Shown here piece by piece: positions 1 through 11,689 of a stretch of 64,000 nucleotides of DNA (the stretch's first letter is position 1; the number at the start of each line of letters is the position of its first letter). The notes under the pieces are model-generated. The model did not search any database and was not told the DNA's origin. It was given only the letters and a program-made list of their open reading frames with translations. Origin of the DNA: Pomphorhynchus laevis (Eukaryota > Acanthocephala > Palaeacanthocephala > Echinorhynchida > Pomphorhynchidae); the NCBI GenBank assembly GCA_012934845.2, contig WNNJ02000177.1, forward strand, positions 1 through 64,000, read 5' to 3'. The translations under genes and the position numbers were made by a program.

Positions 1-195
1 TATATTAAAATAAATGATATATTATTACAATATATATAAATATATTTTAAAAATATATTTTATACAAATAAATATATTTTATTCTAAAAATATACATTAG
101 AAATATATATTACAGCTTTTATGGATTAAAGTTTAGCAAAATTGTTGCTTTCAAATATAAATATATATATATATTTTAATGAAAACTTTATTTAG

Positions 196-272
196 AAAAA
201 ATGGAATTACTTAAACAGCTACAGGAAATTGAGGAGGAAATTGCTCGGAAACGTCGAAACAAGCAAAAGTGA
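196..272 (+). CDS. possible terminal exon of a gene entering from the left
   Basis: A splice-acceptor-like tract ending in TTTATTTAG at 195 is followed by a short open frame from ATG 201 to TGA 272. It encodes 23 residues rich in Glu, Gln, Leu, Lys and Arg, with a charged helical pattern (LKQLQEIEEE, then a basic ARKRRNK tail). A short amphipathic, basic C-terminus fits the last exon of a multi-exon protein better than a free-standing peptide. No upstream exon lies in the window, so I cannot name the protein. It could also be a chance ORF in AT-rich DNA. Confidence 0.25.
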
Positions 273-1559
273 CGGAAAATGAAACGAAAACGCTTTGTCG
301 ATGTTTTTAGTTTTCTATATCAAACATTGTGATCATTGGAGGTAATGTTTGATCTCCAGATTATCGAACAACACATATGTTGTGTAAATATTATAATTCT
401 TTGGATGGAATTATTTGTTAAATAGCAAAAACCAGTTCGTTATTCCTAATTCAAAATCATATATTTGCTGATTATGATATATAAAAAAAACAATTTTCTG
501 TTTGCAAACATGTTCTATTCAATTAATGTAACCATTTTTCTAATTAATTGCTAAATTATTTTAATAGGTAAAGAAAAACATATTCTGAAGGCATCAAATC
601 GTCAATAAATTGCAAATTTATCGATGTTTGTGTTATAAATTTTTTACCAGTGATATTTTTTGTATTAGTGATGTTTGTGTTAATGGATTCTTGTAAAAAC
701 AACCATTAAATTCATTTATCATTTTTAAAAACTGATTAGTTTTTCTTAAGTTTGCTATATTATGACATTAGTGAGTGTTTACTAACACTCATTAGCAGCT
801 GAATTTGTATTGTCTATAAAGAATTAGTTTAGTTCATTTAAAGTTGAATTGATGACAAAGAAATACATTAATTATACAACTATATGAAATATATGTTGAA
901 TTACACCAATGTGTAGCACAGTTAGGCGTCCGACTCTAGCAACCATAAACACTTCATCTCATAAATTTAATTTTTAGAGCATTAATTCTCAAAATTTATT
1001 AAGAAATAATTCTAAATCCATACTTATTAATTAGAAAACTTAGTTCATCATTTATTTTGAAAGATAAAATTGTGATATAAAAGTCATATCATATATAAAA
1101 GTGGCCTATATATCTAGGCCACTTTTATAAAGATATAAAAGTGACCTAGATAAAAGCAATATAAATAATTAATGTATTAAAGGGAAGTAACTTGCACATT
1201 AGAAATTATAAATAGGTGTATATCCAGTAAATAAAACATTATTTTATAGTATATACTAAAATTACATAAAAGTCCAATTAGTTCAGGTTTATTCGATTCA
1301 TATTCTTAAATCCGATAACACATTGCTATTGAGGTATTGCCATATATTGGCACATTGCTATAGTCTATATTTAGGTTCCTTTTTATCTATTTATAGATTA
1401 TATCTATTTTCTTTCTATCTGTTCCCATAAAGTATTTGAAATACTTCATGTATATATGAAGAAACTGTTTTAAAAAACTTATCGGTTTTTTAAAACAATA
1501 TATTTCAAAAATATTTTTGAATATTTTTGAAATTATGAACTTTACTCCGGTATTTAAAT
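273..1559. other. AT-rich non-coding DNA
   Basis: No coding frame with recognisable content. The stretch is AT-rich and contains a short perfect hairpin (1094-1129). Near 1560 it grades into the satellite array through isolated AACGTTTT-type motifs. Confidence 0.6.
1094..1129. repeat. perfect inverted repeat, 15-bp arms
   Basis: The arms TATAAAAGTGGCCTA and TAGGCCACTTTTATA flank a 6-base spacer. A partial third copy of the AAAAGTG..CCTAGAT motif follows at about 1137. It could be a transcribed hairpin or the relic of a transposon end; nothing decides between them. Confidence 0.6.
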
Positions 1560-4500
1560 CTAAAGAACGTTTTAGAAAGAACATTTTATAAAGAACGTTT
1601 TAGAAAGATTAACTTATCAAAATAACGTTTTATAAACGTTTTTCTTTAAGTAAAACGTTTATAAACGTTTATAAACGTTTTAGAGAGATTAACTTATCAA
1701 AAGAACGTTTTATTAACGTTTTTCTTTAAAGCGTTCGTTTTAAAACGTTCTTTCTAAACTAAGGAACATTTTATAAAGAACGTTTTAAAAAGATCAACTT
1801 ATCAAAAGAATGTTTTATAAACGTTTTTCTTTAAAGCGTTCGTTTTAAAACGTTCTTTCTAAACTAAGGAACATTTTATAAAGAACGTTTTATAAACGTT
1901 TTTCTTTAAAGTGTTCGTTTTAAAACGTTCTTTTTAAACTAAGAAGCATTTTATAAATAGCGTTTTAGAAAGATTAACTTATCAAAAGAACGTTTTATTA
2001 ACGTTTTTCTTTAAAGCGTTCGTTTTAAAACGTTCTTTCTAAACTAAGGAACATTTTATAAAGAACGTTTTATAAACGTTTTTCTTTAAAGTGTTCGTTT
2101 TAAAACGTTCTTTCTAAACTAAGGAACATTTTATAAAGAACGTTTTATAAACGTTTTTCTTTAAAGTGTTCGTTTTATAACGTTCTTTCTAAACTAAGGA
2201 ACATTTTATAAAGAACGTTTTATAAACGTTTTTCTTTAAAGTGTTCGTTTTAAAACGTTCTTTCTAAACTAAGGAACATTTTATAAAGAACGTTTTATAA
2301 ACGTTTTTCTTTAAAGTGTTCGTTTTAAAACGTTCTTTTTAAACTAAGAAGCATTTTATAAATAGCGTTTTAGAAAGATTAACTTTTCAAAAGAACGTTT
2401 TATTAACGTTTTTCTTTAAAGCGTTCGTTTTAAAACGTTCTTTCTAAACTAAGGAACATTTTATAAAGAACGTTTTTTAAACGTTTTTCTTTAAAGTGTT
2501 CGTTTTAAAACGTTCTTTCTAAACTAAGGAACATTTTATAAAGAACGTTTTATAAACGTTTTTCTTTAAAGTGTTCGTTTTAAAACGTTCTTTTTAAACT
2601 AAGAAGCATTTTATAAAGAACGTTTTAGAAATATTAACTTATAAAAAACGTTTTATAAACGTTTTTCTTTAAAGCGTTCGTTTTAAAACGTTCTTTCTAA
2701 ACTAAGGGACATTTTATAAAGAACGTTTTATAAACGTTTTTCTTTAAAGTGTTCGTTTTAAAACGTTCTTTCTAAACTAAGAAGCATTTTATAAATAACG
2801 TTTTAGAAAGATTAACTTATCAAAAGAACGTTTTATTAACGTTTTTCTTTAAAGTGTTCGTTTTAAAACGTTCTTTCTAAACTAAGGAACATTTTATAAA
2901 GAACGTTTTATAAACGTTTTTCTTTAAAGTGTTCGTTTTAAAACGTTCTTTTTAAACTAAGAAGCATTTTATAAATAACGTTTTAGAAAGATTAACTTAT
3001 CAAAAGAACGTTTTATTAACGTTTTTCTTTAAAGTGTTCGTTTTAAAACGTTTTTTTCTAAACTAAGGAACATTTTATAGAGAACGTTTTATAAACGTTT
3101 TTCTTTAAAGTGTTCGTTTTAAAACGTTCTTTTTAAACTAAGAAGCATTTTATAAATAACGTTTTAGAAAGATTAACTTATCAAAAGAACGTTTTATTAC
3201 CGTTTTTCTTTAAAGCGTTCGTTTTAAAACGTTCTTTCTAAACTAAGGAACATTTTATAAAGAACGTTTTATAAACGTTTTTCTTTAAAGTGTTCGTTTT
3301 AAAACGTTCTTTCTAAACTAAGGAACATTTTATAAAGAACGTGTTAGAAAGATTAACTTATCAAAATAACGTTTTATAAACGTTTTTCTTTAAAGTGTTC
3401 GTTTTAAAACGTTCTTTTTAAACTAAGAAGCATTTTATAAATAACGTTTTAGAAAGATTAACTTATCAAAAGAACGTTTTATTAACGTTTTTCTTTAAAG
3501 TGTTCGTTTTAAAACGTTCTTTCTAAACTAAGGAACATTTTATAAAGAACGTTTTATAAACTTTTTCTTTAAAGTGTTCGTTTTAAAACGTTCTTTTTAA
3601 ACTAAGAAGCATTTTATAAATAACGTTTTAGAAAGATTAACTTATCAAAATAACGTTTTATAAACGTTTTTCTTTAAAGTGTTCGTTTTAAAACGTTCTT
3701 TCTAAACTAAGGAACATTTTATAAAGAACGTTTATTAAACGTTTTTCTTTAAAGTGTTCATTTTAAAACGTTCTTTCTAAACTAAGGAACATTTTATAAA
3801 GAACGTTTTATAAACGTTTTTCTTTAAAGTTTTCGTTTTAAAACGTTCTTTTTAAACTAAGAAGAATTTTATAAATAGCGTTTTAGAAAGATTAACTTAT
3901 CAAAAGAACGTTTTATTAACGTTTTTCTTTAAAGCGTTCGTTTTAAAACGTTCTTTCTAAACTAAGGAACATTTTATAAAGAACGTTTTATAAACGTTTT
4001 TCTTTAAAGCGTTCGTTTTAAAACGTTCTTTCTAAACTAAGGAACATTTTATAAAGAACGTTTTATAAACTTTTTCTTTAAAGTGTTCGTTTTAAAACGT
4101 TCTTTCTAAACTAAGGAACATTTTATAAAGAACGTTTTATAAACGTTTTTCTTTAAAGTGTTCGTTTTAAAACGTTCTTTTTAAACTAAGAAGCATTTTA
4201 TAAATAGCGTTTTAGAAAGATTAACTTATCAAAAGAACGTTTTATAAACGTTTTTCTTTAAAGTGTTCGTTTTAAAACGTTCTTTCTAAACTAAGGAACA
4301 TTTTATAAAGAACGTTTTATAAACGTTTTTCTTTAAAGTGTTCGTTTTAAAACGTTCTTTTTAAACTAAGAAGCATTTTATAAATAGCGTTTTAGAAAGA
4401 TTAACTTATCAAAAGAACGTTTTATTAACGTTTTTCTTTAAAGCGTTCGTTTTAAAATGTTCTTTCTAAACTAAGGAACATTTTATAAAGAACGTTTTAT

Positions 4501-5322
4501 AAACGTTTTTCTTTAAAGTGTTCGTTTTAAAACGTTCTTTCTAAACTAAGGAACATTTTATAAAGAACGTTTTATAAACGTTTTTCTTTAAAGTGTTCGT
4601 TTTATAACGTTCTTTCTAAACTAAGGAACATTTTATAAAGAACGTTTTATAAACGTTTTTCTTTAAAGTGTTCGTTTTAAAACGTTCTTTTTAAACTAGA
4701 AGCATTTTATAAATAGCGTTTTAGAAAGATTAACTTATCAAAAGAACGTTTTATAAACGTTTTTCTTTAAAGTGTTCGTTTTAAAACGTTCTTTCTAAAC
4801 TAAGGAACATTTTATAAAGAACGTTTTATAAACGTTTTTCTTTAAAGCGTTCGTTTTAAAACGTTCTTTCTAAACTAAGGAACATTTTATAAAGAACGTT
4901 TTATAAACGTTTTTCTTTAAAGTGTTCGTTTTATAACGTTCTTTCTAAACTAAGGAACATTTTATAAAGAACGTTTTATAAACGTTTTTCTTTAAAGTGT
5001 TCGTTTTAAAACGTTCTTTTTAAACTAAGAAGCATTTTATAAATAGCGTTTTAGAAAGATTAACTTATCAAAAGAACGTTTTATAAACGTTTTTCTTTAA
5101 AGTGTTCGTTTTAAAACGTTCTTTCTAAACTAAGGAACATTTTATAAAGAACGTTTTATTAACGTTTTTCTTTAAAGTGTTCGTTTTAAAACGTTCTTTC
5201 TAAACTAAGGAACATTTTATAAAGAACGTTTTATAAACGTTTTTCTTTAAAGTGTTCGTTTTAAAACGTTCTTTCTAAACTAAGGAACATTTTATAAAGA
5301 ACGTTTTAGAAAGATTAACTTA
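1560..5322. repeat. satellite array of 75-bp and 105-bp monomers
   Basis: About 3.7 kb of head-to-tail monomers in two length classes. The 75-bp type begins AAGGAACATTTTATAAAG. The 105-bp type begins AAGAAGCATTTTATAAATAG and differs by an extra block of about 30 bp containing GATTAACTTATC. Every monomer has the perfect palindrome AACGTTTTAAAACGTT (often shortened at an edge) and the near-palindrome AACGTTTTATAAACGTT. Long and short monomers alternate irregularly, usually one long to one to four short, so there is higher-order structure. CpG is frequent (AACGTT, GTTCGTT) although the flanks are CpG-poor. No ORF runs through it. The left edge is gradual and the right edge ends in a partial monomer near 5316. 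Confidence 0.97.
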
Positions 5323-5625
5323 TATTATACTGGGGTTGTTCTTCTCACAAACTTTAGTATTTTAAGATTGATATTTTAATATAAACACCAGTATTTTATA
5401 AATAAGAATAAATAATTTATTCTTAATACTAAGAATATATTATTTTGAATTTTAATTATAAAATATATATTAGTAAAATAAATTGTAAAAATTTCTTAAT
5501 AACTTTATAAAAGTGAAGATACTAACAGAAGTTAGCGAAATATCAAAGCATTTCCTAACTTTAGCCAACAAAAAGTAAATTTTTCATCTATTTAACGGTC
5601 ATCATCAGAGTCGCGGCTGTAAGTA
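5323..5625. other. AT-rich spacer right of the satellite
   Basis: No gene seen. Near 5520-5550 a fragment resembling the inner arm of the dispersed foldback family (see 41489-41687) is present as AGATACTAACAGAAGTTAGCGAAATAT. Confidence 0.45.
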
Positions 5626-6131
5626 GTGTGTTCGCGATTACCTTCAGCCGGACAACGATGATCAGCTCGGCACATAACGTTGTCAGCAAATGTTACGATT
5701 TCTGGGGACGTTTCTTTCGACCGTCGTGCTTGGTGCAATATTCGTCACCAGTAAAGCAGTTCTTCACTATAGCGCTCTTTAGAGGAAACTTCTCATCGGC
5801 GTTGCTGCTATCAATAAAGATAACAGAATATGTTGCATCGCTAATTCTACTGCATAGCAGTCCGCGAATTTGCCGACTGTTTGATCACTGCTAGTTGCGC
5901 AATTCAGTGTTTGGGATTTCTGTGGCATCATGCCTACGACTGCGCCCTGTTCGTTTACTTGATCACTGCACTGTTCGCGCAATTGCTGGTAGTAAATGTC
6001 ATCGGAGTCTAGCTTACTCTGTAAATCCTGAATATCGATAAGAAACGAATCCAGAACAATATGGTCTTTCTTGTCAACGTGATAAAAATTAGACGACTGA
6101 ATAGGATTGATTTTCCGAAATTAAGTTTGAG

Positions 6132-6506
6132 TCAACAACTCTTGACTTTCGCTGGCTTATTCTGTTCCGTATCTGATGAATATTGTTGAATATCGATCTC
6201 ACTAGTTTTACAAATCAAAATGCTTTGTTTAGACCGATTATCATTGATCCTTGTCACTGATACCAGTTTGTCAATTGCGGCAAAACCGTTGAAGGTATAG
6301 CTATTAATACCACGTCTCCGATATGACTTCCCGCTACGTTTACCGGGTGGCGTCGCACCCTTGCCTCTTCTTTTATCAATATTTTCTAATAGTCGTTGCT
6401 GAGTAGTCGTTATCCAAATTGTTGAGCTAGCATTAACTTCCCTTAATCGTTGCTTTCGGTTAATTTTCTTACTAGTGATGTTCTCCGAGTTATTTCCCGA
6501 TGACAA
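6132..6506 (-). CDS. hypothetical basic protein or retroelement remnant, 124 codons
   Basis: An open frame begins with ATG at 6506 and ends at 6132. The product is Lys/Arg-rich in its middle (KRRGKGATPPGKRSGKSYRR) and Ser/Asn-rich at its start, which looks nucleic-acid binding or gag-like, but no domain can be named. It sits in an island (about 5600-6520) of higher GC and lower AT-bias than its surroundings. Other short frames at 5628-5982 lie on both strands of this island without clear homology. The island is more likely a degraded insertion than a host gene, because no splice sites join the frames and no neighbour supports it. Confidence 0.25.
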   Translation of the reverse strand: MSSGNNSENITSKKINRKQRLREVNASSTIWITTTQQRLLENIDKRRGKGATPPGKRSGKSYRRRGINSYTFNGFAAIDKLVSVTRINDNRSKQSILICKTSEIDIQQYSSDTEQNKPAKVKSC

Positions 6507-6510
6507 CCAA

Positions 6511-7440
6511 TCAACGCACGTGTTGATTGGCTGTGATTGGCTTTTGTAATTGACTGTGAGTCAATTATGAGTTATTATGAGTCATTGTTGTAAGTCAATT
6601 GATGTTGACTTCAGCAATATCAATGAGGAAAACTGACAATAAACTTTGAAGTTTTTTCATTCTTTATGTTGTTTCTAATTTCTGACGATGCTGGTAGTTA
6701 CAAAATATCAAAATAATTTTGTTGTCTTTCAATTTTACCTGATCATTCATAAAAAATACCGCAACCAAATAAATGCTTGTCAAAGCAAACTTATGACGGA
6801 TGGTAAATCACGCGTTCAAGTATATAAAATAAAGTATTTGAATTTCGATCATGTTTTAAGCGGTTTAAAAATGAGTAACACAAGTTTTAATTTTGATGAA
6901 GCTTCCCATTACAAACGATTCCGATACAGATAAGTGGCCGAATATTTTATTTTATGTGATTGCAAGTAAAATCATTGTATGCTTTACAACTTTTCATTTT
7001 TACAAAATGGAAAGTTGCTCTTTTCATTTTGAGCAAAATGCTATATCTTCCAAAGAAACTTGATGGTAACTTTTTAACGAATTGTTGAGCTACTAAAATC
7101 CAATATTTAGCAAATCCAGAATTCATATTGCACACAAAGATTCCTTAATATACAATATTGCACACGAAAATACCCATATTTCTTACATTCAAATGCCGAC
7201 TCCGTACCATCCTCCTCGACACATGATCTAGATGTTTGTCTTTTGTTGTTGTGGTCATGCAAGCGTGCGCCCCCACTCATTTGCCACTTAAAAATAAACA
7301 TTTTTTAATAGCAAATTGTAAAGATCAACCTATCACACGTTGAGAGGCAACATATTAATAATAAAGATTTTCTTAAAATACTAACGTCTTTTTATATAAC
7401 CACTAAATAAGGTTACTTCAAATAAAACATTCAGAGAAAA
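6511..7440. other. non-coding DNA with a dispersed-repeat fragment
   Basis: No convincing gene. At about 6677-6690 there is a short piece of the foldback-family arm (TTCTGACGATGCTGGTAGTTAC). At 7190-7290 a segment matches, in inverted orientation, DNA at about 45829-45905 upstream of the second polyubiquitin gene. Read on the minus strand it contains RLHDHN..., read on the plus strand at the other site. Confidence 0.4.
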
Positions 7441-8149
7441 AAGAGAATCAAAAGTCAGCCAGTCGTCTTCATGTATCACGGCCTTAGTTCCAGCGGGATC
7501 TCAGCCCTCTAGCCAATCCAACACACCCTCTCCAACTGAACCTTCGGGGTCTTTCACTCCCCCCCCAAAGAGTTCAATCGAGGCGGACTATGTTTGTAAT
7601 CGCGAGATGAGGAGCTTGAGAAACCTTAGTTTTTGCTCAGAGGGACGTCCTCTTGAACAGAAGACTAATCCCGAGATAGCCAAAGTTTGACCAAAGACGC
7701 AATTGGGTGTTCTCAATCAATGACATATGCTGAGCCCGTTTCAGGGCCCATCTAGCTCTCTTCAGGATACGTTTGAGTCTATCCAGGTCAGCTTTCGCCA
7801 ACTAATTCACTGTACCGGTAAACCCCAGGTATTTTAATCGGCTTGTGAAGGTTGGGAGTGGTTGATTAGTCAATATGGAAGATAGAGCTGAGAGTGTTAG
7901 TCTTTTTAATTTTTCCTTATCAGAGGGGCGCCATGAAAGGCAACAACCCGCGATTTGGAGGAATTTAAAATAAGATTGGATATGGGTAACTTATCTTTTA
8001 ATCTTAAAAAGAAACAGCTGATGCCCGAGACTACATATCTGCACCGGCATCCAGAGAACAGGACTTTTGTATCATCAGCGTATACAACTATATATATAGT
8101 TGTTCGCGTTTAAAGTTTTTGTAAAGTTCAATTGAGGCAGCAAGATAGA

Positions 8150-8407
8150 AGATTAAAGAAAGTGGGGAATCTTAAGGCACACCTGTAATAGGGTAGAACT
8201 GATATGCATCAGGGTTGTCTTCATAGAAGAACCGCTTGGTGCACAGTAAAATCTCCACCCTGTTAACAATTCTCGCAGGCAACCCGAGAGACCTAAGAGA
8301 GGAGATAACGAAGGGAATGGAGATACGGTCAAATGCAGCAAAAAAATCAAGGAAAACAGCCACAGCAAGTTAATGGCTATTATTCCGACAAAACTGATGC
8401 ACTTCAC
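8150..8407 (-). pseudogene. reverse transcriptase fragment (palm motif A) of LINE A
   Basis: Two overlapping minus frames carry the first palm motif, FLDFFAAFDRI, followed by a segment ending in ITGVP, the start of the G-(I/V)-P-Q-G motif B. The next motif (catalytic DD) is not in frame. The remainder of the polymerase is scattered over frames from 8807 to 9408. The enzyme would prime reverse transcription at a nicked target; here it is clearly inactive. Confidence 0.75.
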
Positions 8408-9525
8408 TTATTGCTGAATGGACCGAGCGATCTTTTACGTACCCATGAAAACCAGGTAGGATTAAATTTCGTCTACTTAGATAGTCGCAGATTTTACGCA
8501 CAAGCGCTTTTTCGTAAATGGAAATGGAGTTTTGTATCGAAATGGCCCGCAGATCTTTAGGGCATATAATCGATTTCTGTTTTGTACGCGACGATTGATA
8601 TTTATGCCTTCAATATCGGATAGGGTGGCTAATAGCATTGTGATGGCGACTTCCTTTCTCTGACTGTCAGTCAAAAGCTGACAGACCAGAGTGGAAAGTG
8701 GCGCATGGGATTTGGAGGTGCCCGGGAGTGGGCCCCAGGAGTTAAGGATATCTGCAACAAATAAGTATCTACTCCTGAAGTTACACTGAGGCGGGATTGG
8801 TTGGGGTTATTGAGTGTCTCCATAATTATGTAGGGATAGCGACTCTTCTAAAACTTTATCAAGGCCTATACTATCAAACCAGCCTAATGCCCTATCCTTC
8901 CAACAGACGAACTTCTCCTTCTTGAATATCTTCCAAAAGGAAGACTGAGAAGGGTTAAGGTGATCAATGCTCGCCCTATCCTTCCCAAGGTATTTAGAAC
9001 CTGGAGAAAGATAGGAACTACCTATCCTATATATTTGGAACCTATATATAGTGCTGCAGTTTTCATTCAAAAGGGCCTGTCTGGCGGAAACAGAGAGATT
9101 AGGAAGGTGTATCTTATTTACTAGGACCTTGAGGTTGTTGGAGTGGGATTGTATATACGACCTTTATAGGTAGTTGAAAGCAACGCGGTAGCTTGCGAAG
9201 AGATGTAGGAATTAAATTCGGTCAAACTCTCATTTCCAATTCTGGGAAAGAGTTGGATAGCAGCATGGAATAACGCCACCCTGATAGGATCAAAGTGAAA
9301 CCTCTTTCTAAGCAACGTATATTCATCTATCCGCCAGGGAATTAGGTCATGAGAAGTGGTCAGTTGTTGGCGCGACTGCTCCTTGCAGATGGTTTTCAAC
9401 AACCACATCTTATGAAGCAGTAATATAACGAGGAAAGAATTTGTTGTTGAGCAATGAAAGGTAAGGGACGGTGGTTTGTGAATAAGATAGTCGTTCCTGG
9501 TTCTGCGGGATGCTGCATTAATCCA

Positions 9526-9975
9526 TCAACCAGTTCTGTCGTTGAAGTCACCAAGTAACATGTCATAGCCACTACCTAAAATATGATCCAGGCAGTCACG
9601 TTTCTTATGAATCTCCCCTAGACGGATGTAGATATTGGCTATACTGATGTGTTTCCCGTTCTTACAGAGTGATATAGCTAAGCAAGACAGGGCTGGACAA
9701 CAGTAGTTTAACAGGAAAGAGCATCTTAAGGAGCATTTCACTAGGGTTAAAAGACCTTGAGATGAAAAAGAGTAAGGTGGGGTGATGTACGGTGTATAGT
9801 AAGTGTATATGTGCTTTGGGATAAATCTAGTAATGTGCTGGGGAAGACAGATATACCGCGTCTCCTGAAGGACTATAACATCTGCATCTCTACCAGATAA
9901 AAGTCTAAGGGCAGAAGCACCTCCCGAATTCCACTGAAGGATATTCAGTGAAAAATGCTCTTGATTACTTTGCAT
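9526..9975 (-). pseudogene. AP endonuclease domain of LINE A
   Basis: A minus-strand frame of 149 codons starting with ATG at 9975. It shows the order of motifs of APE-type endonucleases of non-LTR retrotransposons: NILQWNSGG (metal-binding Asn), then DVIVLQETR (catalytic Glu), an interior with ISIANIYI, and LLGDFNDRTG (Asp and Asn of the GDFN motif). The catalytic SDH motif near the C-terminus is missing because the frame ends. Copy B carries the same domain at 31826-32302 with an internal deletion. This copy is the better preserved of the two. Confidence 0.85.
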
Positions 9976-10030
9976 TGTATTAAGCTAGCTGGAGTGGAAT
10001 GCCTATACCTAGTCCGAACTGGAGGTGAGA

Positions 10031-11260
10031 AGGTAGGCAACATATTAAAATATCGAAAGCTCCTATTCCTCGTGCATTCTTTTCATTTATCATTATCGGG
10101 TACATTACACCCCAGTTTGTGGTTTGATCTCAGTGACCGTGTTCAGCTTTACACTTACGTTTTACGATTTTCAAGTATCAAGGCACTGTGGTCTGGATTA
10201 AGAACTCTTCGTTCGATAAAGTCTTTACATTGAGTACTTTGTATTGTAAGACAACTGTAAACACTTGTAAATAATAGTTTCCAGACCACAGAAAAATGGA
10301 CAGTGTTCACGACAGAATTTAGGAAGCAATGTCGCGAACATTGCTTCTTAAATTTATTGTGAGCCTTATATATTAATTTTTCGAAGTTTTAATTAATATA
10401 TTTGCGAATTCTAATCGGTTCCTTATTTTAATTGCATAGAAGTGGGATCAGCTTTGAGGATATTAATTTTAGTCTTATTAATATAAATGTCAAAATATAT
10501 TTTAAGGCAAGATAAAAGAAAATAAGAATTAATTCAATTTTTATAATGTAAAAGTGATATTATGAAATAGCACTTAAAATTTAATTTTAACCGGATTATG
10601 CCAATAAACGCGCGATGGAATAATACAAGCAAAATACTAACACAAACGATAATTTTCTTTTCAGCGATACTATCGTATCAGCATTGTTTGTTTTATATCG
10701 TTTTTGCATTGCAGCAGAAACGCTTCGAAAACAAAGTTTTAATCAAATTGTGAAAGCCAATAATTGTAATGACAATTATTTAAATATCAACTGTTTGTAA
10801 ATTTGAATCGTTTAGAGATTGCATTAATTATTTATCTACTAGCTTTTGTAGAACGAATAGCTCTCTGAACAATTAGTAGCGGGTGAACAATTGATTTTTG
10901 CAATTGGTTTGTTATTATATTTTTCTTTTTTTTAGAAATTTTAATATTTTAGTTGAACTTTTAATGAATATCGTGCTAAAAATAGTAAATGATCAAATAA
11001 TATATAATTATATATAATTTTATCTATAATCTTATATATAATCTTATATACATAATAATCTTATATAATCTTATATAATCTTATATATAATCTTTAATAT
11101 AATCTTACATAAGATAATTAGTCATATTTGATTTGACATAATTAAAGCCAAACATAATAAAAAAATATCATGCGATAAGATTATTTTGTTAGGCAAACAA
11201 ATCCACTAACTGAGTATACGTATTTTATATAAAAATAGATAAATAATAAAGAAAAATGAA
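10031..11260. other. AT-rich DNA, no gene seen
   Basis: Only AT-rich sequence with simple TATAATCTTATA runs at 11000-11110. A segment of about 70 bp at 10934-11002 (AATATTTTAGTTGAACTTTT..) recurs in the same orientation at 12452-12520. Confidence 0.5.
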
Positions 11261-11345
11261 AGTCCCCCTCTGCATTCAGCAGTGGGATGGATCTGGCACT
11301 GATGAGTCATTGTGATGACGAAACGGTATTTATTACTGTTTTCGT
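11261..11345 (+). ncRNA. hammerhead-ribozyme-like motif, copy 1
   Basis: The invariant core CTGATGA is at 11299-11305. It is followed by stem II GTCAT (11306-11310), loop TGTG and ATGAC (11315-11319), then GAAAC (11320-11324). After GAA a 6-bp stem III can form, ACGGTA/TACTGT (11323-11328 with 11334-11339, one G-T pair, 5-base loop), placing a GTT cleavage triplet at 11338-11340. Upstream, CCCTCTGC/GCAGTGGG (11266-11273 with 11279-11286) forms a hairpin. GATGGAT (11284-11290) can pair with ATCTTTC downstream as an outer stem I with one mismatch. The inner part of stem I is poorly paired, so catalytic activity is unproven. The order of parts is that of a type I hammerhead, as found in Penelope-like elements and retrozymes. 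Confidence 0.55.
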
Positions 11346-11579
11346 TTATCTTTCGCGTCGGACTTACATGTTTATAAAAATTCACGCGAAATAGTATCAG
11401 TTGAGATATATTTATGTATTAGAAGAAGTGAGCCGATATAAAGATACCTGCACTGGAATTTGCCAATACTTTTGCTAAAGATCCTATTTGGTGAAGTTGT
11501 AGTGCTGATTTAGCACTCTATAAGATTACTAGAGGTATTCTAGTACCACATACACATGATTCGTTTATTGCCGTCTGCT

Positions 11580-11664
11580 AGTCCCCCTCTGCATCCAGCA
11601 GCGGGAGGGATCTGACACTGATGAGTCATTGTGATGACGAAACGGAATCTATTACTATTTTCGT
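11580..11664 (+). ncRNA. hammerhead-ribozyme-like motif, copy 2
   Basis: Second copy, offset by exactly 319 bp: CTGATGA at 11618-11624, the same GTCAT/TGTG/ATGAC stem II and GAAAC at 11639-11643. The upstream hairpin is kept (CCCTCTGC, loop ATCCA, GCAGCGGG), with its one non-pair changed from T-T to T-C. Outer stem I changes GATGGAT to GAGGGAT, turning the mismatch into a G-T pair. Stem III is weaker than in copy 1 (ACGGAA against TACTAT), so this copy may be inactive. About 220 bp between the two motifs are unrelated to them. Confidence 0.5.
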
Positions 11665-11689
11665 TTTTCTTTCGCGTAGGGCGATAGAA

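Larger units (their letters stand above)
7441..10030 (-). mobile_element. LINE copy A (I/Jockey-type non-LTR retrotransposon), degraded
   Basis: The element lies 5'-to-3' on the minus strand: endonuclease (9526-9975), a connecting region with fragments of the RT N-terminus (8807-9408), RT motif A region (8150-8407), and a 3' part (7441-8140). The 3' part matches copy B (30350-30830) and copy C (27720-28260) in long near-identical stretches. Homology to copy B stops near 10030, which suggests 5' truncation there. Frameshifts and stops break the frame many times. The endonuclease start (NILQWNSGG) is the type seen in I/Jockey-group LINEs; exact clade assignment would need a tree. Confidence 0.85.

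Noticed and set aside
1560-5322. CRISPR array
   Set aside because: Repeats are contiguous variants of one monomer with no unique spacers and no cas genes, and the DNA is eukaryotic.
10900-11110. Replication origin or scaffold-attachment region
   Set aside because: AT-richness and TATAATC runs alone are not evidence in a window this AT-rich.
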